Below the pieces are notes generated by a model. The model was not told the DNA's origin, searched no databases, and was given only the letters and a program-made list of their open reading frames with translations. From Climacteris rufus (lineage: Eukaryota; Chordata; Aves; Passeriformes; Climacteridae), in the NCBI GenBank assembly GCA_013398175.1, contig VZRZ01007873.1, forward strand, positions 32,339 through 96,338: 64,000 bases of DNA, in the 5' to 3' direction. Shown here in pieces: positions 1 through 12,186 of the stretch. The stretch's first letter is position 1. Every line of letters starts with the position of its first letter. A program made the position numbers and the translations under genes.

Positions 1-3000
1 AGTTTTCTACTTGGATCAGTGAAGGTGGTTTCAGAAGGGAAAAAAGAAATACCCGAATATCTGAAACATTAAATAATGCTGTGTCAGAAGAAAGAATGTT
101 CAAACCTGAAGAAATCTCAAACACCTGCTCAAGCCCATATCCATGTCTGAACCCTAGAGTTAGATGAGCTTTGCAGCTCCTAGATCTGAAGTAATCTGGG
201 CCACAAGTGGACCAGGGGTCAGAATGAGACCTGGGTGAGTTAAGGACCTCAGCCTGTTTGCAGGGTTAGGCACGGGACAGCATGGAAGGCAAATCTAGCT
301 CACCTAAATTATGGTAGATTCTGAGGGGAATTGTAAGAGAATAAGCAACGTGGGTTTTATCTGTCTCTAGTTCTGTGTGCTTATGATTTTGCTTATCAAG
401 TCAAGCTGCTTTAGCTTAGCGATAATAAAGAAAACTTTCACACAATAAAAACACCTCAGAATAATCAATGTAACCATAAAATGATAATGCAAGAAGTCAC
501 TTTGCAGAAAGTCATCCTGACTATCATGTGGTTATTTATTTCCCTCCCAGGCAAAGAAACATGTGAAAAACAGGATAAAAAATTGCACTTGACAGTCAGC
601 ATGACTGTCCTTATCTTTGTGCAGCAAGGGATCCAAAAAGTTATGGCAACTAGACTCTCTTGTCTCTTCTAAAATTGACAGCCTGTACATTTTTTGACAG
701 AATCTAGGGCAGACTGCCTCAGGAAGCTGGCTGGAAGGGAAGTTGGCTCATGTCTTGAGAGAACATAGAAGAGGTATTTGTCGACTTCTGTGAAAGCTAC
801 AAATTAGGAAGGCTCCAACACCCATACTTCATGGCCTGGAGAAACTTGTAGAATAAACAACTACAATGGGATTGGATACAAAATGAACACGACAGGTATT
901 ACAGGAGGAGGGGAATGTAACAAAGTCTGGGTTCTTCACAAAAGTGTTTGTCCAGTGCTGCTTGAGCTCTGCTTTTAGCCATTTCAGCAGCCTTCAGGCA
1001 CCTGAAATTGAAGGAACTGAGATATTGTCCTGGTTTTAGTGTAATTATTAAAAAAAAAATCTTTATATTAATGTAGCAGACTCAGCCTACATTGAGTTTA
1101 CAAAATTATCCTAGTATTATGATATACATATTATTTTCTATCACTGTTTTCAAAAGAATTGGACCATGAAACCAAGGTGATAAAAAATAATAGTTGAACT
1201 AAAGAAACAACTGCAACATCAAATGAAGCATCTAAGTCATTTTGTCAGCTCATATTTGACCTTTTTCACAGTTGGATTTTTAATAGACTGAGAGACAGTA
1301 CTAAAGTAATGTGCTGTGCTTTCAGCTAAAGAGCATAGATTTCATGACCCTGAAGAGTTCAGATATGTATCTACCACTCAGATGTAATTGTCTGTTCTGC
1401 CTTTGTCCTTTTAACTTGATTTTTTTTGTCATTGCCATACGGCTTTACTTTTTTTATTCTCAGCAGTCAAAAAATCCTTTTTAAAACTGAAAGGAAACTT
1501 AAGCTTACTTCATTTTTATGAAGGTCTACTAACTCACAGACAGAAATGTGGAATATAGAATCTGATGAATTTATTTTAACTCTGGGAAGTTTTGCATACA
1601 TGTGTGTGAATAGGATTGTCAGTGTCCCTGAAGTTAAACATTTATTTGAAAAGTAGGATCTTTCCCACACTGAGGGCACAGTAAAGACCACAGTGCACAT
1701 GCAGGTACACTGGAGTTAAAAATTGTGATACAGTGGCATAATACCCCAGGAATACTTATCTCTTCCTTTGAAGATGATACTGTGTATATAGATATGTAAC
1801 ATTCCTGCCTCCCTTTGGGGGTCATATGCAGATGATTTCTACAGTTACTTTAATAAGCCTTACAAATTTCATGTCTAGTATAGCAACAGAACCTGGTGAG
1901 AGCTAGAGTCATCACAGAACAAGACAGAAAGATCACCCGAATAACTGTTTCTGAATAGTAAAACAGCCAAAGGAATACAAGCATAATGCATGTTTTCCTC
2001 TTTTCAGATAAGTAGAATACAATTATAAACAGAAAGAAATCACTGTTGTTTTCCTTCTCCATCCAGCTCCATATCTGGATTGCATATTTTTTATGTAAAA
2101 ACCGAAATGCGTATTAAAAATAATTTAGATAGAGAGATGCCCAGTTTCATGTGCCTGAGGAACCTGAGGCTATCATTTAGATCTTCTCTTTGAAAAGCTG
2201 TATGAAGCTAGATCAATATACAAGAAGTTATTACCAGACTTGTACCTGGTTTGGGGTTTGTTTGGTAGGTTGGTTGGTTTTTAAATATTTTTTTTTGTTT
2301 AAAATCCACTGTCCACCCCCTTAAACATTTGCATTTATTTGTTTTTCTTTAAGAGAAACTTAATGGACATTTATTTGATTGTAGGTGCTTGCAGACATGC
2401 TTGTCTCCATAGCTATTCGATTGACAGCAGACCTGTAGTTAAGTTCATCTTGATACCATTCTTAACAATGTGTTGGGTTTGGTTTGATTTTTTGAGGGTT
2501 TTTTTTATGGATTGGGTTTTTAGCTGATGAAAGCCTTTCAAAATATAACTTAATTTACTTGTCAGTGCACACTGAGGCTTCCAGTAGGCTGGTTGCAGCA
2601 ATCTGAGACTGATCCAACTTACATACTTTTATGCACAGGGTCCTTTTCAGTGGAAATCAAGGTGCAGATCTGGGCCCAGTTGTGTCTCGATCCAAGTCTG
2701 AAGCCAGTATGAAGTTAGTGTGGGGAAATTAGAAGTGATTTTGGCTCTCTAAATTAAGCCATAGCTTTATTCAAACAGGAAGGCCTTATGACGTTGGGTA
2801 AACCCAGAATAATGTTTCTCATGAGAACAGAAAAATGGTTGGAAATGTGCAATTGAAAATTGATACTTGGAATAGTGCTCCTCTGCCGAGCAGGCGGGGG
2901 CCCGGGCTGCCACTCCTGTCAGGACCACTGCAACACTCCTCCTGTTTTGTCAAGGAACAAATATGCTTTTCTATATAGACCACAAGCACAATTCCAGTGT

Positions 3001-4400
3001 GAACAGCACAGACAGAATCATGGAGAATTAAACCTTGGACTACAATATTATTATCTGCAAAATAATGAAGGACAAACATTAGGAAAACAAATATCAATAC
3101 CAGTGTCAAACCCAGAAATACTATTCCTTCTAGGACACAGTCATAATAGAAACTGGGGGGCATCTTTCATCTTTAAATGCAGCTCAGAATAGATACTAGG
3201 CTTTTGCAGCATTGCATCTGGATGATGGTGAAATGATCTTGATTGCTTATCAAATTTTTTATTATCACTAAGAAATATTTTCTGTTAGATCTTCCTTAGA
3301 GCAAGAGATTCTGTATATTGCTGAATTCCCTTACCCCAAATCTGTGTATGTTACCATCTAAATTAAGTTTTAATATAAACTTTCTAATTAGCCAATTAAA
3401 GTAGGAGTAGAGGAAATTGACTTCTTGGTTTACTGGACTGGAAATAGCACTATGACTGCTCTAATCCACCGGCTGGACCCATTAGTCCTACAGGGGTGTG
3501 CAACATGGACACTGTGTTCCACATATTCCCCCCAAGACAAAAAAAATTGATGGGAAATAAAAAGTTGAAACCTTGCCTACTCTGTTTCTGGGTCATAAAC
3601 TGAGAAGTAAGACGTATTTTTGCATGTACTGTATTTTTTTTTTGTTTTTTTAATGTCTGTGTGTGTGTGTGTGTGTGTGTCCCTGTTTATGCAGGAAAAA
3701 AAATCACAACTGAACATGAATTCCTTACAGTTCATATGCTGTCTTGCATTCAAATAAAATGTTCTCATAAATTAATGGTAATTCAAGATTTATTTAAAAG
3801 TTCATGGGATTTTGACTCCTTGCTTATGCAGCACCTTACATGAATAACAACTGTGATTTCTTGTGGAGTACTGTACCAGCAAGGGAGCATTTCTCTCAAA
3901 GTCTACAGAATAGCCAGATTTTCCCTGTTATAGAATGTATTTTCTCTCTAATTGGGGAATAATGGACAATCTTTCATAAACAGTAATTATTTCCCCTTGA
4001 GCAATCAGAGCAAATGCACACAGATTACTACATGCAAAACAGAGACTATTCAAAGTGGTTAAGTACACATTACTCTGACATCCAGCTGGCCGTGAATTCT
4101 TTGTAATTATCAAAACACCCAAGGTTCTTTTCTGTAGTTTCTGATTTGGCTTCCAGCTTCCATAAATGCTTTGCAAAAAATTATAAACTGCAACATAACA
4201 TCTTGCTTATGTAAAATTTTGGGGCCTACAGAAATACAATTTTTTATACAGTTTATGTGGTTTAAAATTTCCATGACTTTTCAATTAAACTTTTTTTTTC
4301 TGCAGGCTGTTTCAAGCCATTTTTGTCATGCCTGGGACACACCACATAATCTCCTGCAATGACGATATCTGCTAAAACCATTGTACTAAGTATCACACAG
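1..4400. other. AT-rich non-coding spacer
   Basis: No recognised gene or repeat fills this stretch. The open frames are short, unlike known proteins, and lie in AT-rich sequence. It contains a (TG)n microsatellite near 3658 and a short GC-rich patch near 2885-2945, inside a 110-codon plus-strand frame (2860-3192) that I do not recognise. Intergenic or intronic DNA is the simplest reading. Confidence 0.6.
3658..3680. repeat. (TG)n microsatellite
   Basis: An uninterrupted TG dinucleotide repeat of about 11 units, preceded by a T-rich run from about 3631. It is a simple sequence repeat, probably length-polymorphic. Confidence 0.95.
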
Positions 4401-4439
4401 CTGTTAATCACAGGTATGTGAATTTTATGATGGGGCTGC

Positions 4440-4772
4440 ACTTCGCCTAGGTCTTTCCTCTGGATATGTGTCTCAATAAGGACATGAAAAGAAGGAGACG
4501 GACACCCGCTAAGAGAACAGAGGAACAACTGTGGGCAGACCCGCCCAACTTTGTTTTATATGTATCTTAGAAACCACAGTGGATTGGAGGAACAACCTCA
4601 CCGCCCTTCAATCACACTGGTCAAAAGAAATGTCCATCAAACTTCTGTGCCCAGGAGAAAGGAATGTAAATAATAAACTACAGTTAAAATACATGGTCAT
4701 GTTTACAGGGAATGTGTGAGAAACAGAATACAGAAGAATGAAAACATCAGACCTGCAAAACTCAGGGCAACA
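4440..4772 (-). mobile_element. Old LTR, same family as 27786-28126 and 40007-40344
   Basis: Read on the minus strand, the element starts with TGTTGCCC at 4772, as the 27.8-kb copy does. It shares with both other copies the blocks TGTAAACATG, TTTACATTCCTTTC and GATGGACATTTCTTTT, in the same order, followed by a TATA-like stretch (plus-strand GTTTTATATG near 4553). It is clearly more diverged than the other two. The sense-strand 3' end is uncertain, somewhere between about 4400 and 4470, and I could not see a target duplication. No internal retroviral sequence adjoins it, so it is probably a solo LTR. The family name is not known to me. Confidence 0.7.
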
Positions 4773-5048
4773 AATATACCTGCTCCCCTGTCTTAAATAG
4801 CCACATAAGGTGAAAGGGCTTCTAATACTGTGATTTATAAGAAAATGAAACAAAAAAAATAAACACTCTCTCACAGACATAGAAACACCCTAAAGATTTT
4901 TGGATGATCTTTTAACACAGCAAATTAGATATAGTCAGGATAGACTGTAGCATGAAAAATGTGCTAAAAATGCCACTGGACCACTGCAAAATTACACTTC
5001 TCCTGTTTCTCTTAAAATAGCAACTTTTAGGATCTCTGGAGCAGAGGG

Positions 5049-5096
5049 CTCCGTGTGTACCTAATCTAAAGGTCTCCATGTGTACCTAATCTAAAG
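5049..5096. repeat. Two-copy tandem duplication, about 25 bp
   Basis: The block TGTGTACCTAATCTAAAG occurs twice in tandem, each copy preceded by a CTCC(G/A) variant. The two units differ by about one base plus the junction. Confidence 0.85.
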
Positions 5097-5340
5097 CGTT
5101 ATTTCTTCTGTGCCTCTGGAAAACTGAATGCCTGTTTTCCAGTTGGGCCACCCAGTTGTTCTCAGAGTTTGTTGCTTTTTGTTCTAGAGGTTTCTACCTG
5201 ATTTTGACTGACAGAAGAAGACAAACATCCTCTCTATGACCCGGTGAATTGTTTAATAGAACTTGCCATAGAAACAGTGGACAAATAAACAAAAAAGATG
5301 TACCATTCTTCACAAATCAAAAAGTAAAATTAATACAACA

Positions 5341-5382
5341 TGATCTTAAAAAGGTCTCTTAATGATCTTAAAAAGGTCTCTT
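5341..5382. repeat. Two-copy tandem duplication, 22-bp period
   Basis: TGATCTTAAAAAGGTCTCTT occurs twice without a mismatch, the copies separated by AA. This points to a recent local slippage or duplication event. Confidence 0.95.
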
Positions 5383-5756
5383 GAAAACCTATGTATTGAT
5401 CAAAAATGCTTAGTGTTTCCACTAAATAACTATGCAAGTGGAAAAATTAGATATCAGAAAGCATTTCATCATTAGTGCCTCTCACTATTTTTGGTACACA
5501 GCATATGGCAAAAATAACAATATTCCTAATAAGAGCATAGAATACTTTCTTCTAGCAATTTTGGAGTTTAGCTGACATATTTGCTGAGTCTAGCAAATAT
5601 TCCATAATTAAGTTAATACATTTCTGTTAGCGCACTTCTGTTCCTTCCTTCTGGATTGCTAGGAAATAAACTACTATAAATAAAAGCCAAATCATATTTC
5701 TACAGAAGTCAGTGAGATTTATAACTCATTGTCTGAAAATCCAACCCACACCAGAC

Positions 5757-6333
5757 TGTAAAAAGTCCCTCTACAGCTTTCTTGCTGGCATCCTTTAAGT
5801 ACTGGAAGGTGCTCTAATGTCTCCTCCCCCAGCCTTCTCTTCTCCAGATTGAACAATCTCAACTACCTCAGCCCATGGTCATAGGAGAGGTGCTCCAGCC
5901 CTTGCTCCAGCCCTCTGATCATCTTCACCCTTTGGAGGGTTTCAAACCTCATTTCAACAGGCCCATGATCTTTTTATGTTATGGGGCCCAGTGCTGAATG
6001 TAGCATTCCAGATGGGATCTCACAAGAGTGAAAGAGAGGGGGAGAATCTCCTCCCTTGCCCCACTGGCCTCTCTTCTTTTGATGCAGACCAAGATATGAT
6101 TGGCTTTCTGTGCTGCAAGTGCACGTTGCTGGCTCATGTCAAGGTCCTCATCCACCAACAATCCCAAGTCCTTATCCACAGAGCTGCTCTTAATCCATTC
6201 CCTTCCCAGCCTGTATTTGTGCTTGGGATTGCCCCAGCCTAGTGCAGGATCTAGCACTTTGTCCTGTTGAACACTATGAAGTTCACACAGTCCCAGCTCT
6301 CAAGCCTGTCAAAGTCCCTCTGGATAGCATATG
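5757..6333 (-). mobile_element. CR1 LINE fragment (minus), lacking the 3' end
   Basis: The plus strand reads as antisense CR1: AGTCCCTCTACAGCTTTC, CAGCCTTCTCTTCTCCAG, then CATAGGAGAGGTGCTCCAG, in family order. The sense strand encodes the C-terminal reverse-transcriptase region (5979-6257). The terminal part of the CR1 3' region is missing on the 5757 side, and the 5' side stops at about 6333, so both ends are incomplete. CR1 is the main non-LTR retrotransposon of birds. Boundaries are good to about 15 bp. Confidence 0.93.
5979..6257 (-). pseudogene. CR1 ORF2 remnant, C-terminal reverse-transcriptase region
   Basis: This 92-codon open stretch matches the end of CR1 ORF2. Recognisable blocks are KDLGLLVDEDLDMSQQ, RALAAQKANHIL and LVRSHLECYIQHWAP, which in the family lie downstream of the catalytic palm of the reverse transcriptase. 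The catalytic motifs and the N-terminal endonuclease domain are absent because the copy is 5'-truncated, so it cannot encode a working enzyme. The methionine at the start is incidental; in an intact element this region is internal. The frame stayed open by chance or because the copy is fairly young. No promoter adjoins it. Confidence 0.9.
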
Positions 6334-8418
6334 TTTGCTACTAAACTAATCTGTATTCATTGAAGATCAGTTTCACGATAATAATGTACTTTTTTAGAAA
6401 CAGTATTATAGAAATACACAAAAATTAAATGGTCACTTAAAAATATTATTCAAATGCACTTTAACAGTAAATGTAAATATACTATTAAGAGACTAATTGA
6501 AATATTAGTTAATATTTAAATAAAAGCTAGAATGTGGCCAAATTTTTGTCTTATTACTTTGACAAACTTGACAAAAATTTCATATGAACAAGGATTAAAG
6601 ACCTCAGACTTACGCATTATCATTTTAAATATCCATTAAGTGTTTTCAAATCCTCTGAGATGAAACTAAATAAGCTCTACTCATGAAAGAAAATGCAGCT
6701 AGTATTTTTTACTAGAAGGGTAATGAAACAGTTTTTTAATGGTAGGTCATTAAAGAGCATACATGCATAGGACTTTTTCCTCTTTTTTTAAATTCTGCCA
6801 GGATATGATGTATTTTAACAATGCATAAATGGTTCTTTATATGCAATACAAAAAAAGACAACTTCTTGACACTTTCATTTCACCCTAAATTAGCAGAACT
6901 GAAGACACTAGAATGTCTAATAAAAATTCAGCATCTACTTTAACTGTCGTATTTCTTACATGCTAATTTGTAGGTCAAGGTAGGTGGATAAAATGTTTAA
7001 TATTTTTAGCTGAAGAAAGTTCTATTATGCATTAAGCAGTCGCCTGAGCCTTATTAGAAACAGTCCTGGAAACATTTCAAAGAGGCTTTGAACTTGAATA
7101 AAGTTAAAATAGTAGGGAAGAGACTCTTTTAAAGACACATATATATTTCTTGTGTAATTCCTGGTTCACAGTAGAGGGTTCAGGTTTTATAATTGATTCT
7201 GTCCTTTAGGAATGCATACATCTTGTGGACACATTTAGTGGTACTAATGTGACAGTGCTTCATTCTCTGCCATCTATTTCACCAGCTGAGTGTTGATCTC
7301 AAACTTGGCATAATGGTGACTTTTTTTCTATCCTCATCTCCCCTGACTTTGAAAGTAAACTGACTTTTGGAACGAGTGAATGTTCAAATCCAGGCCTGGA
7401 ATTATACTTTGTATGACAAAATTTTGAGCAGTCCATTGTATTTTGTGCAGCTGAATATTTTCCTTTCTCCACCACCCCAACCACTTAAAAAAATAAATAC
7501 TAATTTAAATGTTTGAAACACTAATCTGAGTTTTTATGGATATGTTGCTAGCCACTGCTATTGACAGAGAAGTAAGTGTTTGACCAAAATAATAACAAAA
7601 ACGGAAATCAGAATACATGTTAAAGTCAAATAAATTTTGTCATTTTGGCTGTGTCCTTCTCAACAGTCAACACACCACTGCTTCACAGACATTTCATGAC
7701 TATGTTGCCTGACCCATAAAATTGCTTTTCTACTGAAGCATATGTTAAACATTGATTTATTGATTCCCTACATTAAATGGGTCAGTGGTAATGCACTATG
7801 GATAAAATCTTGGGATGTGGAGGTGGGAGGGGGAGAGGAAGTGTCTGTTTTTTTCATTTATTTTTAATGAAATATTTATATTAATTCAAGTTTTTGCTCT
7901 TTATATTAAGAACCTACATACCTTCAGTATAAACAGCACTATCATTTTTTCATATTAACTAAGAAGGATGATAGATTTTTAATGGAGTATATGGACACAA
8001 AATCCTACATATGTAACAAAAATGATATTAATTAGGGAAATAATTATAGAGATATGGTTGTTAGGTTCATAAACTGTAGGCCAGCTTTGCTTACAAATTT
8101 ATTTCCTTCATATCATATGAAAAATCTTTGAATTATATAAGTTGTACTTTACTTTTAGTCTAGACAGATGAGCTGGGATTTTTATCTCAAGGACTTCAGA
8201 AAGAAAGAATGGCATAATATTCCTATAACTGAGCCCAGATTTCCACTGACTATAACAAGAACTTGAACATCTAATCGCCAATATTGATACCTAAATTCAA
8301 GCATATTAAAATTGAGCTAAATTCCATTTCAGTCTGATATTGAATCCCATCATAACCGTAGTTTTTGACGGTCACTAGAGAAAAGAACCACAATTTTCTT
8401 TCCAATCCCATATAGTTT
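6334..8418. other. AT-rich non-coding spacer
   Basis: I see no gene, RNA or classified repeat here. The sequence is AT-rich with stop codons in all frames. Confidence 0.6.
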
Positions 8419-9107
8419 TGTACTGGATTTGGATGGGATAGAACTAATTTTCTTCATAGTAACTTGCATGGTGGAACGTTTTGATTTGTAATGAAAACAG
8501 TGAAAATAGCTCACCTATATTAGAGTTTTTCTGAGCAGTGCTTATACAAAATCAAAGACTCTTCTGTTTCTCACTTCAATCTCTCAGCAAGGAGCCCAGG
8601 CATGCACATGTACCTGTGTGATGAAACAAATGGGACAGCTGACTCCAGCTGGCCAAATGATATCCCATACAATTTGGCATCATGCTCAGCACATAAAGCT
8701 GGGGGAAGAGGAAAGAAGTGGGATGTTCAGAGTGATACCATTTGTCTCCCCAGGTCACTGTCACACCTGATGGAACTCTGTTCTCCTGGAGATGGCTGGA
8801 CACCTGCCTGCCAATGGGAAGTAGCAAATTAATTCCTTGTTTTGCTTTCCTTGTCTCTACTGCTTTTGCTTTACCTATCGAACTGTCTTAATCTCAGCCC
8901 ATCACTTTTCTCAGTTTTACTGTTCCAATTCTCTCCCACATTCTGCCTGGAGAGAGAGAGTGAGCAGCTGTGTGGTGCTTAATTATCACCTGTGGTTAAC
9001 CCACAACCACCGTCATAATGCAATCAATTACTTTTGGTAGTCAAAGGTCTTACAGGGTATCATTATCTCAACACCAGTTTACTCGTGACAGGTTATGCTA
9101 CCTAATG
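8419..9107 (+). mobile_element. ERV LTR plus short downstream segment (plus orientation)
   Basis: Begins TGTACTGG, then GGGATAGAACTAATTTTC, the usual start of a very common avian ERV LTR type. Further blocks are GAGCAGTGCTTA, a TATA-like ACATAAAGCTGGGGG near 8693, GGAGATGGCTGGACACC, and a U5-like end at TGGTTAACCCACAAC (about 8991-9005). The same family lies inverted at 11581-12186 and, more diverged, at 43655-44191. Homology with the 11.6-kb copy continues past the usual LTR end, over 9053-9107, so this may be an LTR with a piece of retroviral leader, or the repeat may simply be longer than the LTR I recall. No gag, pol or env remnant follows. The two long opposed open frames here (8576-8832) are incidental. 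Confidence 0.85.
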
Positions 9108-10514
9108 AAACATGCCGTGTTTGCAAATAGGGTTACAATGGGTTTACAATTTTTGTAGGTAGAGTCTACCCTTTGTTTAAGGTATGGCAAAAGTGCCACC
9201 TCCTCTATAAAAAGTGATTGTCATAGAGTACTTTTTATTTGCTCTTTGCTTTTTTTTTTCATACCGTTTTGAATGTAAGACAGGAAAGGATGTTTTTTCC
9301 CATCCAATTTTTGACTTTTTTTTTCAAAAATTTAAATGAATTATTATGATGTCTCTTTCTGCATTATAAGTATAAAACCATAGCTAATGGGCTTGCTATT
9401 CAATTACAATTCTAGCATTATTATTACTGGTACTATTCTATTTACATATATACAGAAGTATAGCCTTTCCAAAGGCAAACAATAAGGACAGAAAATTTCT
9501 GAAAACTTTCCAACATATTACAACTCACAAGACAAAGAGACTGTAAATTTTTATGTCAGGTAATTCAAAGTATCTTTGACAGTACTTCTACTGAATTATT
9601 CTCCGAATTTTGATTTTAAAAACTGGGATTTATTTGTTGAATACATCTCAAAAATTACAGTGGAACATAGGCCATTGAGAAAAACAGGTATTTCCAGAGA
9701 GAAAGGATTTAATTTAGATTCATCGTGTGTTAATTGCTCTCTGGAGATGCTGATTTCTTTCCATGTTTTTAGAGATACAAGAGTGACAAACTCAGATGGA
9801 GAGAGTCTATGACTGAGATGCCAATACATAGCCAATTTGTGCCATTTGAGACTACCTCAAATCTCCAAAAACATAATATATGAAAGACAGGTGTGACAAA
9901 GGATTTAAGTATCTTTATGAACCAGTGGGCATCTCAGTTGGCACTGCACGGCTATGACTTAGGAAGACGGCTAGCCCCTCAAGTGTGATTCAGCTCTGAA
10001 CTTGGAAACCTCATTAGGGGTGTCTACACATAAGCACACTTGAACATTACCAAACAATAAATGGAAACTATTGACTACAGCAAATAAAGAATGAATCTGC
10101 TGCATATACATAAGCATTTATTGTTATCCAAGGTGCATTGAAGTGATTTGTTTCACCTTGTCATATAACTGATAAACATGTATATGAGAATTAGAGAGAT
10201 TAGAGAGAATTAGAGATCAGTGTGATGGAAATGTTTACTAATAAATCAGGCCAGCTTTAAACTTAAAAAAAAAGTCTTATTAAAATGTCATTTATTAACA
10301 ATGTACTGCATGTTAATAGTTCCTACTCATTATCAGACATTATTATTTATTGGAAGTTGTTAGCCCTTAGAATTTGTATACTACATGAGCCATGACAATA
10401 CACTACCATGGAGCGGATGGCCATAAATTGACACTGATGGCAAGTATCCTTGAGGATTTTAGTTGCTCAAGTCAAAGTAGCCAAGCTTGAAAGGTCTTCC
10501 ACATGGGAAACTGA
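9108..10514. other. AT-rich non-coding spacer
   Basis: Lies between the plus LTR and the next CR1. No internal ERV sequence or gene was recognised. The facing frames near 9576-9835 do not resemble a known protein. Confidence 0.55.
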
Positions 10515-11575
10515 TCATAAAGTCACAGAAAAGTTTGGGTGGAAGTAGCCTTAAAGATCATCTAGTTCCAACCCTCTGCCATGGTCAGCAATACCACAGG
10601 CAGGGATGTTACCCACTAGATCAGGTTGCACAGGGCCCCATCCAACCTGGCCTTGGACTTCCAGGGATGGGAAGCCCACTTCTCTGGGCATCATGTTCCA
10701 GGGTCTTACTATCCACTGAGTGAATGATTTCTTCCTAGCATCTTATATAAATCTCTTCTCTTATAGATTTAAACCTTTTCTCCTCATTCCATCTGCCCAC
10801 GTAAAAAGTTACTTTCCCTTTTTTATATAAGCCCCTTCAAGTACTGAAAGGCCAGAATGAGTTCACTCTGGAGCCTTACCTTCTCCAGGCTGAACAATCC
10901 CAGTTTTCTCAACCTCTCTTCATAGGAGACATACTTCAACCTACAGATCATCTTTGTGGCCCTTCTCAACGCCTTCTAATAGGTCCATGTCTTTCTTGTG
11001 CTGTGGACCTCAGAGTTAGGTGCAGTACTCCAGGTGTGACCTCACAAGAAAAGAGTGGAGAGGGAGAATTCCCTCCCTTGAGCTGCCAACCACCTCTTTT
11101 TTGATGAAGCCCAGGATGCAGTTGTCCTTTTGGGCCACAGGTGCACACTGTTGGTTCACATTCAGGTGTACATCTATGAACATACCCCCAACTTCATGAC
11201 ATTCACAGGGGCCCAATTCTCAAACTTGCCAATGTCCCCGCAGGATTCCTTCCCTCAAGTACATCCACTGTACTGCTCAGCATGGTGTCGTTAATAAAGA
11301 TATTGCATAGCAGTAGTCCCAGTATGAATCCTAGAGGGACACCACTAACTACTGGTGTCCTGTTCGTTATTGAGATTCTGACTGCTACTCTTCGAATGTG
11401 GCCACTCAGCTAACACCTTATCCATATAACAATCCATCTGTCAAACACCCATCTCTCCAATTTAGTGGCAAGAATACTGTGGGAGACCATATCAAAGGCC
11501 TTACAGATGTCCCAGTAGACGGCATCTGTAGCTGATCTCTTGCCAAAAAATGCAATCACTTTCCATCAAAATAGA
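10515..11575 (-). mobile_element. CR1 LINE, about 1.06 kb, 5'-truncated (minus)
   Basis: The longest CR1 copy here. The antisense 3' end is at GTCACAGAAAAGTTTGGG (10521), followed by AAAGATCATCTAGTTCCAAC and the ordered antisense blocks up to ATGTCCCAGTAGACGGCAT (11507). Sense coding blocks near 11016-11216 include VNQQCAPVAQKDNCILGF and SFLVRSHLEYC from the reverse-transcriptase C-terminal region, in at least two frames, so it has frameshifts. The terminal 8-bp repeats typical of CR1 are eroded. The 5' truncation lies at about 11570-11578, directly against the LTR at 11581. The copy is non-functional. Confidence 0.95.
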
Positions 11576-11580
11576 AGGTT

Positions 11581-12186
11581 CATTAGGTACCATAACCTGT
11601 CATGAGTAAGCTGGTGTTGAGACAATGATAGCCTGTCAGTCCTTTGAGTTAACTCCAACTGGCAACCAAACACCACACAACCTCTCTCTCACTCACTCTC
11701 CCCAAGTGGAAGGGGGGAGAATATTGGAAGAGTAAAAGTGAGAAAATTCATGGCTTGACAGTAAGAGAGTTTGATAGGTGGAACAAAAGAAGCAGCGACA
11801 ACCAAAGCAAAACAAGGAATTCATTCACTGTTTCATATTGGCAGGCAGGTGTTCAGCCATCTCCAGAAGACCAGGGCTCTGTCATGGTTAAGAGTTACTT
11901 GGGAAGATAAATGGCATCACTCTTCATTTTTTCCCCCAGCTATATGCTCATCATGATGCTATATGGTATAGAATATCCCTTTGATCAGTTGGGGTCACTT
12001 TTTCTGTCTGTGTCCCTTCTCAACTTGTCGTTCATCTCCAGCCCCTTTACTGGCAGGGTGAGGTAAAGAGGAGAAAAGGCCTTGGCTCTGTGTAAGCACT
12101 GCTCAGTAAAGATCCCTGTGTCCAAATGTAGCCCTAAACTAGCTACTATGAAGACAACTAACACCATCCCAGCCCAAACCATCACA
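11581..12186 (-). mobile_element. ERV LTR of the 8.4-kb family, inverted (minus)
   Basis: On the minus strand it starts TGTGATGGTTTGGGCTGGGA at 12186 and runs through blocks shared with 8419-9107: TCTTCATAGTAGC, GAGCAGTGCTTACACAG, GGAGATGGCTGAACACC, and CCTTGTTTTGCTTTGG. It ends with a 55-bp segment (11581-11635) that matches 9053-9107 with 5 mismatches counted by eye. Relative to the plus copy it has lost about 45 bp around the U5 end. There is no internal ERV sequence. It lies immediately upstream of, and in the same sense as, the CR1 at 10515-11575. Confidence 0.85.

Larger units (their letters stand above)
4773..5756. other. AT-rich spacer with two short tandem duplications
   Basis: No gene seen. 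It holds two local duplications, annotated separately at 5049 and 5341, and otherwise unremarkable AT-rich sequence. Confidence 0.6.

Noticed and set aside
2860..3192. 110-codon plus-strand frame starting in a GC-rich patch
   Set aside because: No recognisable protein; the opposite strand is open too (2819-3163), as composition alone can give.
8419..12186. A full-length provirus between the two LTRs
   Set aside because: The LTRs are in opposite orientation and the interval holds only spacer and a CR1; no retroviral genes.
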